Assembly: GCA_033439765.1 (NCBI GenBank)
Contig: JAULSN010000002.1
Coordinates: forward strand, 6,758,001-6,822,000
Length of the DNA stretch: 64,000 nt
Direction of reading: 5' to 3'
Origin: Lasiosphaeria ovina
Taxonomy: Eukaryota; Ascomycota; Sordariomycetes; Sordariales; Lasiosphaeriaceae
Under the pieces are notes generated by a model, which did no database searches, was not told the origin of the DNA, and saw only the letters and a program-made list of their open reading frames with translations. Numbering within the stretch: position 1 is the first letter of the stretch; each line of letters begins with the position of its first letter. The position numbers and the translations under genes are program-made. Of this stretch, positions 32,036-43,817 are shown in pieces.

Positions 32036-35000
32036 GATTTCTCGCCGGGCTCGCGTGTTTGCGCGCGTGGATTATATAGCGTGTTGGCGATCTTGATTGT
32101 GTGATGAGTCATTAATAGTTGTGCTTCAATGTAATTTCATTTCAATTACAGCGCAGCCAGCCGGCGATTCTGATAAATAGCGTAATTAGACCTGACACGA
32201 CATCTTGAGTTGCCCGGACGCAGCAACGACCAAAACCGCAATACCCCAGTAGGTCGCGGTGGAGATGAACGCCGTAATTAGGGAGAGGAAGTCTTGGCTG
32301 ATGATCGACGCTGTCGCCGATAGCCCTGCCTCGGACGAATTCGATATTCCCTGCGAGGTGCTCGTCGAGACTTTCAAAGCCCATCACGCAGCCATGAACT
32401 TCTCCAAAGAGGGTGTAACGGCGGGATAATTAGCGGGAATTGCTATTCTGGCCGATCCTGCCGTTGACAAGTATTTGCAAAATGTTGGTAGCTGACCACA
32501 AGTCCGCGTGTCTCCCAGGTGGCAAAGTGGCAAAGGGAGACGATATCTACGACGGTAATAATTTTTATCACATCTAGATCGTATAAGCTCGAGACCCACA
32601 GAGGTACCTACTATGTGAATATAGATGAGGCATATGCGGCGCTGCGCTTGTCCTGGTAGCCTAGCTGGGGTGTGCGCGGGGTATATAAGACAGCTTTGCA
32701 GACCGGTACCGCAACAAACAACCTCCGACCTGCGACAATGATGTTTCTAGTCAGTCCTGGGTGCCCGACGCGATGAACACAGTCAAAGGGGAGACTCTCA
32801 CTCACGTCCATCCAAGATTCACAGCCTCGCCGCCGTTGATTGGGGCCATCTGTGGCACCGTGCGCGCAGGGGTGATAATGATCAATGATTAAAGAGCAAG
32901 TACCATTAGTGGCCCCTTACTCGTCAAGACATGGTGATTTGTACAATACAAGCTCTTTTCATGAAGGTGCTTTGGAGAGGAAGCTGGAGCATCGAAAGCA
33001 AGGAAGTGCACCTAGACGAGGTGAAAGTCCGACGTGGGGGCGCCTAAAACTTTGTGCATTGCTCAGCCGCAGGCTCCAGGGCTGCTGCGCGGTATCCTAT
33101 TCTAGGTAGGTAAAGCCGCGTTACGTTCTTCAAATCATGTGAGCTTCCTCCAAATGGACGAGAGGCTTGGAATTTCCAAAATGGGCCCGTAATTAACAAA
33201 CAACATTACGGTATTTTGGCCCTAATACGTACGGGAGCACAATTATTCGTTGAGGTTTCTGAATTCGCATTATGCAGGCATCCTCATAACTAGTTATTCC
33301 ACCATAAGGCATGTTGTTCGCGTTGTAGTTATATCGGCTGTCTATCTAGATTTCAATCGTTTCACTAACGCACAGCGCCAGACTACCTCTGGACGCCTTG
33401 AATAAATTCTAACAGCTCCTTAGGACATTACTTTATGCATTGGTAATACATCCGTATCAGATAGTGACCTTGGTGAATGAAATCCCAAGTTTTCAAGGTG
33501 ATGGCAATAAACTAAATGGGTAAAGAATGAAGGATAAGCTAGCCTATCTTTCGTTTCGCTGAATTTTGAAAAAGAAGTGGAGGTTGATATGGCGAAACCG
33601 ATCCGAAACTTTTGGTCCTCAGGGGATACCAACCATTCCTGTCTTCGCCGAACCGCAATATGAGCGCCATGAGACTGCTCTCGTAGCCCCTGGTGGCAAT
33701 GGTCGTCTCCTTATTGAAGCAGTAGAAGTGCCCTCCACAAAACTAACAAAAGCCAAAACAAGGCGACCCTCAAAGGAGGGACACAGTAGAGTCATAATAG
33801 CGATTAAGTAAAGAGCATGATCAAGTGTAGACCGGTGAGCTTTAAATAATGGAGTGAGACTTTTGCCATAAAGCAAGGAAAGGGCAAACGATACGACCCC
33901 CCAAGTTTTCGATCAAAAAGGGCGGTGCCAAAATGATTACATTGAAGAGGTAAAAAAACACAACAATATGAAAAAACAAAACTAATAGTAAGTTGAGCGT
34001 GCGGCTCGCCTTATAGATTACAGGTCCAGCTAGCTACAGCTAGGTAGTCAAATACAATAAAGAAGGGCACTGGTCCAGGAATCTTAATTCCTGGTAAAAA
34101 AGGGCATAAGTTCTCAAGAAAAGCTGGAAGAGAAGGTAAGAAGCGATGCTGGTCTCTAATAGGAGGGAGGATCGGTAACATAAATAAAGTGAGCGGGCTA
34201 AGGAAACGCCGTACCAGATTACTACATTTAGTAAGGGTGTACATAAGCCCCTGGTTTTCGCGGCTCCTGAACCCGTATACCCCTGATCACCACATTTTCG
34301 CTTTTCTACAGGCACTTGAAGCCATTACGCCGCTCAACTAACTAGCCACCCGAACGGAACCGGCCTTCCTGCCCGAGTCGTTGATGAAGTGGTGGAGGTT
34401 CCGCCTTCTATAAAACCACCAAGACAATCACAGGGCGAGCCGTAGTTGAGCATCAAGGGTATAAAAAATCATATTGAGGAGCTCATATATTAAGGAAAGG
34501 CAGAGGCTCATGCGTAACTCCGGAAGGCCTAGGGTATTGTGAAAAGTCTTTAATTATCTTCCAGAACGCTAGGAAAAAGAGAAGAAAGAACGCGTACACC
34601 GCCTTATACTAGAGAGCGCAGGCTAGCTACCTAATATAAGGTGCCGGGCAAGCAAAGGAAACCAACAGTGTATTACAGAAATTCAGCTAGGGTTAGCACA
34701 AAGCTTGTTTTATGCTTAAGCATACAACAGTCAGTCGCCTGGAGGTTTGACGAGCTACTAGTAGATTGCTAACATTAACCGCTGCTAGAGCAATAAGTAA
34801 CGACTACTGAAACAAGAGGTCACAACTACCAGTCCCGGACATGTAGGCATCGTCATTTCATTTTTGGCAAGCAGGCGTTTGTCATTTCTGGTATGACCGA
34901 ACTAATGTACATGCTCCGTGAGTGAGCCCATCTCCCCATGCTCTGCTTGACCCCACCTAGTTAAACCCCCCAGGTACTACTTACTCCTCGCCTTGACACT

Positions 35001-35140
35001 TCATGGACATTTATGACCAGTTCCAAGAAAATCGGGGCTTGTGAGTCACGTAATCTTCGTAGCAAACATTGTCCCCTTTGCCAACCTCCACGTTGCAGCA
35101 TGACCAAACTATCCTGCCGGTCTCGCTATACTCCTCGCCC
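32036..35140. other. long AT-rich, repeat-rich region
   Basis: About 3.1 kb without an intact gene. Holds a copy of the TATA-containing repeat at about 32,612-32,730 (plus orientation). It also holds a degraded minus-strand coding-like stretch at 33,420-33,880, where a readable protein is split between two frames (LLCPSFEGRLVLAFVSF; then FGFAISTSTSFSKF-type sequence). A dispersed repeat lies at about 33,960-34,300 and is shared with 63,080-63,500. Composition suggests decayed transposable elements. Confidence 0.5.
33960..34300. repeat. dispersed repeat, copy 1 (related to 63,080-63,500)
   Basis: Shares in order with the second copy: an A/C-rich ACACAACA tract, GCGTGCGGCTCGCCT, AGAAGCGATGCTGG, GAGCGGGCT and AAGCCCC...TGAACCCGT. 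Same orientation, diverged. Probably the end of a retroelement. Confidence 0.5.
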
Positions 35141-36544
35141 TTACCTTGGGGGCCCTGCTGTGAGGCTGTTTCCTCCCGTTTTGGAACTCCTATAAGGTTT
35201 GTTAGTAGGGGCGTAATGACCAAGAGACAAGGGCGGATCATCTTCTTGCTTACCCGAATGGACTGGGCGACGCTTGCTGGCATTTCCATCTTCAGGCGCC
35301 TGCGCAGCCTGTTTATCCTTCGCTTCTGCCGCAAACTTGGGAGGCAGCTTGGTCGCCTTTTCCTTGTTGTCTTTGCCAAGCTCTTCCTTCTTCTCCTCTT
35401 TGTTCGTGGCAACCTGCTCCTCGTGCCCCTGTTTCTTCGGAAGCTCGGCATTCTCTTCTTTACTCAGCGCGGCAAAGTACGCTGCATCAAAGTGATCACC
35501 GTGTTTAGCGGGATAATTATCAGCAAAGAGATCGTCGTCGTCGTTCTCGGGCTCTGTCGGCAGAAGTGCCTTCTCGCGCTCTGCAGCTTGCTTCTTCTTG
35601 CGTGCCTGTTCTTGGAAATATATAGTCTTCTCCATCTTGTTCCAAATGCGTTTCAAGAAGAACTGAACCGGGTACGACTTCTTCCACCTGGCGCGTAGCT
35701 TCTTGACAATACCGAGGTGTGGATACTTTGCAGGCGAGAAAACCTGGCCACGCGCGTGCGCATATTCCTCTCGGTCAATATACTCGTCAACGAGGCGGCG
35801 GAACTGAGTGTTGTTGGGGTTTCCGAATCCCGACAGGCGCTCGAAAACAGCTCCACTCTCGTGAAATAACACCTCCCGGTTCTGGTCCAGGCACTCAATA
35901 TCGGTAGGGTCCAATAGAGCATTGTAGTCAACTCCATTGGGGAATTGCTGACGACCATAGTAAGCTATGATCGAGTCGGTCTGTGCTGCGTTCTTGGCCA
36001 TATCAAAAACGGCCATTTGAGAGAATTTGGAAGATAGAACATCGGCGATCTCCCAGGCTTCCAGATCCTTTGGCGGGCAAAGGCCATTGCAATCGAGGCC
36101 AGTCTTGCCGCAGATACGGCATTTGGGGCCATGTCGTCCCAGGCAGCGGACAGGCTTTAGATCCTGGACGTTCTGCATGCCCTTGCCCTGTCCAATCCAA
36201 TCGGCGAGGGATATATCGTCTAGCGCCCGAAGATTAGTAAGAGTATATGAAGGGCCTGACTGGTTATAGTTACCGTTATCTGCTCCAGTTGGAGCACTCG
36301 AGGGCGGCGGGCCTGACTGGTTATCATTGCCGCCATGACCTTCTCTGTTCTGGCCATTTGCTGGCGATGGCTTCATCAGCGCCGGTGACGAGTTGGCTTG
36401 CGCGTAGTCCCTATCACGGTACGATTTGGGTCCAGTGGGGGCCGACTTTGGCGAATCCGACTTGGATCCGCGCCGCGGGCGAGCAACACCTTTATGCGGC
36501 GTGGTGGGGCCGCCAATGCCGTTTCTGCCGGCAGTGTTTGACAT
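35141..36544 (-). CDS. orphan protein with cysteine cluster
   Basis: A single open frame of 467 residues; no family recognised. Residues 1-100 are disordered (Ser/Pro/Gly/Asn-rich). Residues about 132-156 hold a compact cysteine cluster, RCLGRHGPKCRICGKTGLDC followed by NGLC (C-x8-C-x2-C-x6-C-x3-C), which could bind zinc. A helical, aromatic-rich central part follows (DMAKNAAQTDSIIAYYGRQQ onwards), with a basic stretch KKLRARWKKSY near residue 290. The last 150 residues are Lys/Glu-rich and look coiled or disordered. A GTAAGG at the stop codon suggests a possible further exon, but the nearest acceptor would leave an intron of only 31 bp. Its length and biased codon positions make it credible, but it could be species-specific. 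Confidence 0.55.
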   Translation of the reverse strand: MSNTAGRNGIGGPTTPHKGVARPRRGSKSDSPKSAPTGPKSYRDRDYAQANSSPALMKPSPANGQNREGHGGNDNQSGPPPSSAPTGADNGNYNQSGPSYTLTNLRALDDISLADWIGQGKGMQNVQDLKPVRCLGRHGPKCRICGKTGLDCNGLCPPKDLEAWEIADVLSSKFSQMAVFDMAKNAAQTDSIIAYYGRQQFPNGVDYNALLDPTDIECLDQNREVLFHESGAVFERLSGFGNPNNTQFRRLVDEYIDREEYAHARGQVFSPAKYPHLGIVKKLRARWKKSYPVQFFLKRIWNKMEKTIYFQEQARKKKQAAEREKALLPTEPENDDDDLFADNYPAKHGDHFDAAYFAALSKEENAELPKKQGHEEQVATNKEEKKEELGKDNKEKATKLPPKFAAEAKDKQAAQAPEDGNASKRRPVHSGKQEDDPPLSLGHYAPTNKPYRSSKTGGNSLTAGPPR

Positions 36545-38484
36545 CTTTGCAAATAAGCTGTGATAATTTCACAATTAGGCATGGTCCAGATTGGGCAACG
36601 CGATGGAGCGCAGATGAGGAACAAGGATACTAACCTGGTCGGTCCTTGTTTGCGGCTTGTTTCCGTATGACTTGGTCGGTCCTATCGATGCTGATAGAGC
36701 AGGGGGGCGGTTGGCAAAGATGTATACAGAAAGGAAGAAGCAGGAAGGGCTCAGGAGAACTCGATGCCCCGCACATATAAAAAAGGGTGGCTCGATGAAA
36801 AATCAGAGCGCGGGGCAGAGAATAGGAGGGGTTTATGGGCATATAGGGGGGCAAGGAACAGGGACAGTGAGGGGGAGGCTACCTCGCGGAGTGACTGCGT
36901 GCGCGATGGATGAAGAAGGGCGGCTCTGTTGTGGTGGAAGATGTGGAAGTTTGCGCATGAGGTAGAGAAGTGGAGGGACTTGTGGAGGGACCTAGAGGCA
37001 CGCGATAGGAGGGTAAATGACAGTGGCAGTTGGCGGGGTTTACCTCGCAAAATGTCTGCGCTCCCGGTCGGCTGATGAAGGTGTGGTTAGTCTAGGTTGA
37101 GGAAGACGAGGTTGCAGAAGTTTGGGCACAGGCAAGGGAAGAGAAATTGAGAATTTATGGGCATGCGGTAGGATATCAAAAGACAGTGGTCGTGGAAGTT
37201 TGGGAGGGGAAAGAAAAATGGAGGGGGGGATCAATATGCACGAGGTATGAGTGGCAACTCTTACCAGACGGAGAAGCACAGGGGCGGTGAAAGCGGGAAG
37301 ATGGGATCTTTGGGAAGATGGGAGAGGAAAGCTGGGTACCTGTCAATCGTCCTGAAAATGGGAATGAACTTACCAGAGTAATGACAATCCTTCTCAAACT
37401 TGCTATCGAAATAGGAAGAGCACTGGTCAAAGCAGGAGAAGGCAGAAGCAGGAGAAGAAGGGAGGGGGTAAGAAATGGTGAATTTATATCTACGGGATAT
37501 GAGGTCAAAAAACGGGAGTGGGGAACCCGTTCGTTGAAGTGGCAGTACGTTCTATTGTTCCTGGAATTTCCTATTGTTCTTCTTATCGCCCTCAATATCG
37601 CACTGCTTATCGCACTTTCTATGGTAGAGTAATCAGATGGTGGGAGTGATTGGATGGTGGCAATACCGAGCAGAAGCAAAGAACGGTGAGGAGAAAGCGA
37701 AAAGAGCTTTGATAGGTACCGAGCCAAAATGAGAGCGCCTCTTACTCCGTAATTACCAGAACACTGAGATGGGGGCCTTTTCTTTCCCTCGCTAGGCAGC
37801 GGAGGCATCGTAGGCATCACTTACGATATACTTTTATAATATGACTCGAGCAACCAGAAGCTATGAACGGAGTAATTATTCTAAACCAGTGACTTGGACT
37901 TAATTTCTAGTTCCTTTTTCAACTTGTCAACTACAAGCCAGTCAGTCACCAAGGTCGTGCAGTCACGACGCCAACCAGTCAATCTGTTACCTATAAGATG
38001 GTTGTCAAGGCCGTTTGAACTGGTCGTAGGTAAGTTGCTCGGGTCGGGTCTGAACTACTTGCGCCCAGTAGTCGTTCGTCCGTCACATTCCCTGTCGCAC
38101 CAACTTGAGATTCCCTCGCCCCCGGAGCGGAGATGCGCGATGGAAATGAGAAATAAATCAGAGGGAAATGGTTGGAGAGATTGCGAGATGCCAGTAAGGG
38201 ACGCGCTGCCAGGTGACGTCACTAGTACTACTTAATTATGAGCTTTGATCAGGGTACCCCATTGGGCCATTGGCAACTGGCAACGCAGGGGCCGCTTTTT
38301 GTATGGTAAAATGCCGTATTTCCTGGCAGCTACCTAACGGCCTACCGGGCACTAAGGAAGCCCGCATTGATGCGCCCAGTTGGTGATTTAAGTTTTGTAC
38401 AGGCCAGGTGGCTTTTGTAGGGCTTCCTACTGCAAATAACACATCGTCAACTCCGGTAATTCGCCCAAGTCATCACACAACGCC
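36545..38484. other. intergenic, purine-rich
   Basis: Long stretches of GGAAG/GAGAAG on the plus strand (about 36,700-37,700) produce open frames by composition only. No domain or repeat family is recognised. The frame at 37176-37820 (minus) is Ser/Leu/Pro-biased and judged a shadow. Confidence 0.4.
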
Positions 38485-39061
38485 ATGCTGGCAGTCGTCA
38501 TAATGCCAATAACGTATATTGAGATTTCTTCGGATTCAAGCTCACAAGCTTCCTTGCCCTCGCCCTCGCCCCCGCTGTCGCTGTCGCCGGCCTGGCCCTC
38601 ACCGTCGCCGTCATTTAGGCCGTCGCCCGCGCCCGCACCGACTCCGTCACCTTCGCCGTCTTCCCGACTAGTCATCCAAAGTCCTGTGCTCTCTCAATCT
38701 TCGACCTGGAGATTGACTCGGACTGCATCGTCGTCAAAGGAACAAGCCCAAGCGGAGGTCGCAAGAGGAAGGCAACACAACAGAGAGGGAAAGGAAAGAA
38801 AAGAAAGACAACGAAGAAAGCGAGCCAGCCTGCCCAGGCGAGCCAAATTGAGACCCCGGTTCCTAATCCTTACCTCTTTAACAAGAGGTAGCGGAATGGC
38901 GGGCCCGTAGGGCTCAACGCCTGCGCTTTTGGGAGAATACAACTCATACTAAAGAGGAGAAAAACTCCTTCGATTCCGGGGATGAAGATGACCCTTTTCC
39001 TCGTAAGGTAAGTTACGAAGGAGAGGGCGACTACGACGATGATCCGGATGTTGTATACTAG
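38485..39061 (+). pseudogene. degraded coding region, unknown product
   Basis: Three frames in succession read like one protein. First is IEISSDSSSQ with a Ser-Pro repeat tract (38,508-38,700). Next is FDLEIDSDCIVVKGTSPSGG...PVPNPYLFN in the second frame (38,702-38,880). Last is VAEWRARRAQRLRFWENT...DDDPDVVY and a stop in the third (38,888-39,061). An acidic/basic nuclear-type protein is suggested. Two frame changes are needed, so this is either a broken gene or one with unseen introns. Confidence 0.3.
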
Positions 39062-39520
39062 GTTGCTAGATGGATAGACTCAGCGCCAAGGAATTGCATC
39101 ACAATGTCAACAAATCAGGATTCAACAGATCATTCAGGCAACTGGGCGCCTGCCATAACATTTGGCTAATTTACGTATAAATCCAGGCCTCAGAGTTGCC
39201 ATTTGCAAGTTGCCCTTATTTCGAGGCTGACTCAGCAACGAAGAAATCGTCAAAATGGAAAACACCACGGTAAACGCGCTTTCAGGGCTTGATGGCTTCA
39301 AACCTTGTTGATCCGGGTGGCCGGGCGGGTAGGTTGGCACATGGGAAGCGCATGGGCAGGAAGATGGTATTTCATGATTTTACCGGCCTAGAATAGGCCC
39401 TGCGTATTTCAACTGCCAGCAGCTGGCAAGGACCCCCGAGGGGGTACGCCGATTTTTAGATGGGTTACCCCGATCAAAGCTCTTAATCATTGGACGACCG
39501 ACGATGGGGACAGACGGGCA

Positions 39521-39811
39521 CGTGGCCAACAAAAAAAAAAGGCACACCAAAACATGACCACCACCACTTTGAGCATCCACAATACAGCCAAATGTAGGCC
39601 AAAATTGATAAAACCAAGTTCATTTTAATGCTCTGTTATAGCCCTTCTAGCTCTATGCATTTCCTTGAGGACTTAAGGGATATTGTCAATCCATTTGTTG
39701 ATTGTTTCCTGCTTGAGGGCCGCCCAACCCTCCTTGGCCAAGTCCCTAACAATCGGGTGGGGCTGTCACCAAAATTCTGCTTTTGGTGTGCCCTTTTTTT
39801 TGTTGGCCACG
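39521..39811. mobile_element. Tc1/mariner-derived MITE
   Basis: Inverted ends of about 31 bp (CGTGGCCAACAAAAA... and its reverse complement, with different A-run lengths) bound a 290-bp element. Read on the minus strand, the interior gives a transposase-like tail: AKEGWAALKQETINKWIDNI, followed after a stop by VLKEMHRARRA. This resembles the C-terminal end of Tc1/mariner DDE transposases. It is thus an internally deleted, non-autonomous copy. A TA target duplication is not obvious at the ends seen. Confidence 0.7.
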
Positions 39812-39874
39812 AGCCGGGATATGTACCCGCACTCGGTGCGGCTGATTTAGACTACAGTACCTAACGTCGTACGA

Positions 39875-40748
39875 GTACTGTGCCTTGCAAGCACCAGTAT
39901 ACGATCCACTTTTGGCGCTAGGGAGGCAACATTCGCATACCGCCTCAATGTCAACATTCCAATATACGGTATTTTGAAGCCTTCCATAGCTATAAATACC
40001 ATAGATTTGTTCAGCTGAACGGAGCCACCGTAGGCGAGCTTGCGAGCCGGAGGTGGCGTAGAGAGGCTGTATTCTATAATACCGTGAGGGTGCCGAATGT
40101 TTTTCGAACGCTGATTGGCCAGTTTTCGTCCGTGCTGAAATGGACTCCAGGGACTGGTCGATCGGATAATCCTCGGATTCCTTAAGCCGCGGAATACCGA
40201 GCGCAGCGAGCTGCCCGCCGCAGGGGCCCCCGGAGGGCTGCCGGAGGCACCGTTCAGCGACCCCTTCCTGACTTGCCAGGTAGCTTATTTTAATAATATG
40301 CGCCGGACTAAGGGCTGTCGATTGAGCTACTTTTTGGCCCTGTGTAGGGCGTATTGGTGGCTCGAATGTAGGAATTGTTCAATTGTTAGAGGGCGCGCAT
40401 GTCAAAAATTATGGCTCTGTTGCGAATGTGCAGATGGTTTTTTGTTGCTTATATGAGCATGTAAGTGCCCACGATGGTTTTTCGTTGCCCATAAGTATGC
40501 AATGCGCCGATGCGCGTTGGTCGCGATTCCAGCACTGTACCATAGTAAAAGACATACAAGCAATACGACGGACCGAGGGCTTTCGATTGAGCTACTTGTT
40601 GCCTCTGCGCAGGGCGTATTGGTAGCTCGAATATAGGAATTGTTCAATTGTTGGATGGCGCGCATGTCGAAAATGGGTGGCTCTGTTGCGAATGTGGCCT
40701 CCTAGCGCCAAAAGTGGATCGTATACTAGTGCTTGCAAGGCACAGTAC
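39875..40748. mobile_element. 874-bp element with about 63-bp terminal inverted repeats
   Basis: The left end begins GTACTGTGCCTTGCAAGCAC and continues to about 39,938. The right end is its reverse complement with few mismatches. Inside are two direct copies of a 125-130-bp segment (about 40,303-40,430 and 40,566-40,697). A short inverted motif GAGCCACCG/CGGAGGTGGC lies near 40,022-40,056. No transposase frame is present, so it is non-autonomous. Target duplication unclear. Confidence 0.75.
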
Positions 40749-40891
40749 AGGAAATTACGTCCAAAAGTGGGGGCCCAGCCAGTTGCCAGGGGAAGCGACC
40801 TCAGGCTCTCCTAGGTCATCAATGTGTTGAAATAATAAAGAAACAATAAGGCTAAAACAAAGAGAGCAAACAAAGCCCTCGCGAAAATATA

Positions 40892-43082
40892 TCATGCAAT
40901 CTTGATCTCCCCTCTTGTCGCATCGTAGAAAAACACCTGGAAAGGGTGCGCAAACGGCGCGCCCTTGCACCGCTCGTCATTAGCATTACTGCCCATCATG
41001 TCGGCTACGCCCACCCTCCTATAACAAGTACCTCCCTCCTGCGCCAGCACCAGCAGCAGCGCCTCAATGCTCCCAATACCCCGCCCACGCTGGCCTCCCG
41101 CGCCACCTGTAGAAAAATGCCGCACAGGGACCGCATACAGCGTCTGATCGAACGCGCTGCGGCCCGCTGGGTCGTCCAGCACTGCGGCGCCGATCTGCTG
41201 CGCGTGGCTGTCATATAGTAGCGCGTTAGATAACGGGTATGGTGCTGAAGTGGTAGACGGCGTTGATGGCCTGTTGATTGCGCGGATCGTCGGCACGGCT
41301 TTTATGTACCCCTGTAGCGTGAGCGTGTGTTTGCTAAGAGCGACTCTGCCGTGCGGGTCGCCGCCGGCATCGAGGGTGACGTCCCACTCGACGGCCAGAA
41401 TGTCGGGCTGTGCGGCGTTGTCAGCGGCTCTTGCCTCGCGCGCCGGCAAGATGCGCGCGTCCCGCGATATCCAAGACCACGATGGGCCCGGCAGCACACC
41501 GCCGCTCATGCCAGTACTGGGCTCTGGGCCGAAACTTTGCCATAGCAGTGCGCGCGGGAGGTCATGGGCCCAGAGCCCAGCGTGGTACAGCGGCGTGGTG
41601 AGCCCCGCGTCTGACGCCCCAAACCCCGCTTCGATGACCTTGGCGATGCCTGAAAGCGCGGGAAGCTTGTCGGTGTCCTTTTTGGTCAGACTGCGGCTGG
41701 TGAACTCCTGCAAGATGGTGTACCAGTCGTTGAGGAGCACGTTCGGGTCGACAGGTCTGAAAAACGGCGGACCGAAAATGGGCAGCTTGTCCAACGACCC
41801 GCGGCCAGCGCGCGCGTCGACAGAGCGCACGGGCCATAGGCGCGTGGATTCGCTCCAGCTCGCGGTGCGGCATTTCCAGTGCGACTCCTCGCTGCCGAAG
41901 AAGACGATGCGCCGTGCCAGTAGCCGCTCTTGCAGCGTCCAGCCGCGCAGCGCCAGTGGCCCGCCATTGACGTCGTACCGGAAGCCGTCGCGATAGATCT
42001 CCTGCGATGTCTGCTCGCCGATGGTGACGTGGCCGACAATGACGCCAGCTGTGCTCCGGTGCGAGATAGTGACTGCGCGGCGGGTTGGTCTGGGGTTGAG
42101 GAAGCCGTCGCCTGCGGCGGCGCTGTTGGCTGCGGCGAGGGTCAGGGACGCACGCGTATAGACCTGTGCCATCTTGGCGGACTCGACGGCCCAATCGTTG
42201 GCGTCATCTTGGATGATGCACACCGAGTCTATCCAGAGGTACCGGTAGCCTAGCTGGCGGGTCATTTGGATTGCGTGTTGGAAGTTAGTGCTTAGCTCGT
42301 GAACAAAGATGCCCTGCATGCGTTGATGCAGCGTGCTCGTCACTGTTGTGGTGACGGGCAGAGTGCCCCAGCAATGACTTAAAGCAATGTATCGCCCCTT
42401 CTGACTCCCAGGGAGTACGAGACAAACGGAATCTGGACCAGAACTGGCCAATCCCACGTCCAGAACCCGAGTTGGGAGGTCAGCGGGGTCTTCGTCTAGG
42501 GTCAAGTCCATGGACGGTGCTGGAATCCTGCAGGCAGGGTGTTCATGAAGGCAAGTATTAAGCCAGAGTCTGAGTACCTCGGCATCTGACGGTAGGCCAA
42601 CGGGCCGAGTCACGATGAAGCGCTTCAGCTGCTCGGGGCTGTCTAATAAGCAGGCTGCAAGTCAATTACGGAACAAGACTGTAATCAACCGCCATCATTC
42701 GGGATCGGAATTCTCTCGGCTCACTGTCGGCCGTCCAGATTGGCAAGTGCCTCACAGAATGAGCTTCATTCACGCCCTTTGGACCAGCAATGACTTCGAG
42801 CCCAGCGATTGGGCCGGGTAGGCTTCGCGGGCCCTCGAGGAGACGCCACCAGTCGCGCGTAAAAGTGAGCAGCCTGACACTGTCGTCATCCTCGACCAGT
42901 GGGTTACTACCAGCGTCGCCCATGAGAATCGAACACATCGCGCACGTGTCGGCGCTCAACCGCAGCATCGCAAACGAGTCCGAATGCATCCATCCCCCAG
43001 GGATGGTTGACCGGTTTGGCGGCACTGATTGCTCAAAAACGTGGCCCAAGTCAAGCTGTTCACAGCGATCGCACAGCGTCAT
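40892..43082 (-). CDS. HET-domain protein (heterokaryon incompatibility type)
   Basis: A 706-residue protein from exons 43082-42725 and 42654-40892, joined by a 70-bp intron (GTGAGC donor, TTGCAG acceptor). This intron was chosen because it gives correct phase and a normal length. The N-terminus is of the usual HET-protein kind (MTLCDRCEQLDL), followed by WLNTCLHEHPACR before the domain. All three HET blocks are present: YIALSHCWG (about residue 207), YRYLWIDSVCIIQDD with DW, and LRGWTLQERLLARR (about residue 358). WSWIS and GYI blocks follow in the C-terminal half. HET domains trigger cell death on non-self recognition in hyphal fusion; partner specificity is unknown. It is intact despite two transposons immediately downstream. 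Confidence 0.88.
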
Positions 43083-43532
43083 TGTCGCTCCCAGTGGAAA
43101 TGGAATAGTTTTGTGAATTCAGATAATTAGCTAGGTGGCTGCAGGACCATCGATGGAAGGAATTGAAGTCGGTCGGCCCACTGTGACGAAGGTCTGGATG
43201 GTCTGTGTGGCAAGTAATAATGTAGCTTCCTAGGAATAGCAGGTCTGGAAGCGTAGGTTGAAGAAAAGATGTTCAACTTACTGCGGTCGCGAGCGAGCGC
43301 GGGGCGCGGGCCGAGAAGGAAGCCCCGCGGCAGAAGTATCGCGCTCACCGCCTTCGTTATCTAATCACGTACACGAACCCGCACATATGGAAGACAGGTA
43401 CAGTACTTTGATGAAGGCATTTAAAAAAAAGAAAACCAACCATAGTCTTGTCTGGACTCGACTCGAGGAGAGAAGGGTCTGCCTGGATACTAGTAGTCCA
43501 GGATAGAATTTCAACCCGTCCTGGTCCCGTCG
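43083..43532. other. intergenic
   Basis: Upstream region of the HET gene. Nothing recognised except its junction with the SINE-like element. Confidence 0.4.
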
Positions 43533-43817
43533 AGAAAGTCAATCATTGCAATTGACTAATTCGCGGGGCTCCAAACCAACCCTCAAACTGGGGGACCAGT
43601 GCAGCCGCTCCCATTCTATACCCCCGGGACGCGCTCACATCCTGCAGGCGGAAGGGAGCTACCCCTTCCCAAGTCTCCCCCGCCCTTGTCGATGGCGACC
43701 CGATTTTACCGGTTTTGAGAAAAACCGTACCCCTCAGCAGGATTCGATCCTGGCAGGCATACTCACTGTGCTCGCAATTTGATGACCGAAGCTTTTAGCG
43801 GTTGCACTACAGAACCC
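43533..43817 (-). mobile_element. tRNA-derived SINE-like element, copy 1
   Basis: On the minus strand the element starts GGGTTCTG at 43817. It has a perfect pol III A box (TAGTGCAACCG; consensus TRGYNNANNNG) and a B box with one mismatch (GGATCGAATCC) at 43750-43740. A tRNA-unrelated body follows and ends in CAATTGCAATGATTGACTTT. The same organisation and sequence recur at 53,302-53,606. No coding capacity. Confidence 0.65.

Noticed and set aside
35011..35140. Extra 3' exon of the orphan cysteine-cluster gene
   Set aside because: The reading continues well to a stop near 35,011, but the required intron would be 31 bp, below any usual fungal minimum.
37176..37820. 214-residue minus-strand frame
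   Set aside because: Ser/Leu/Pro bias follows from the purine-rich opposite strand. No domain and no credible start context.
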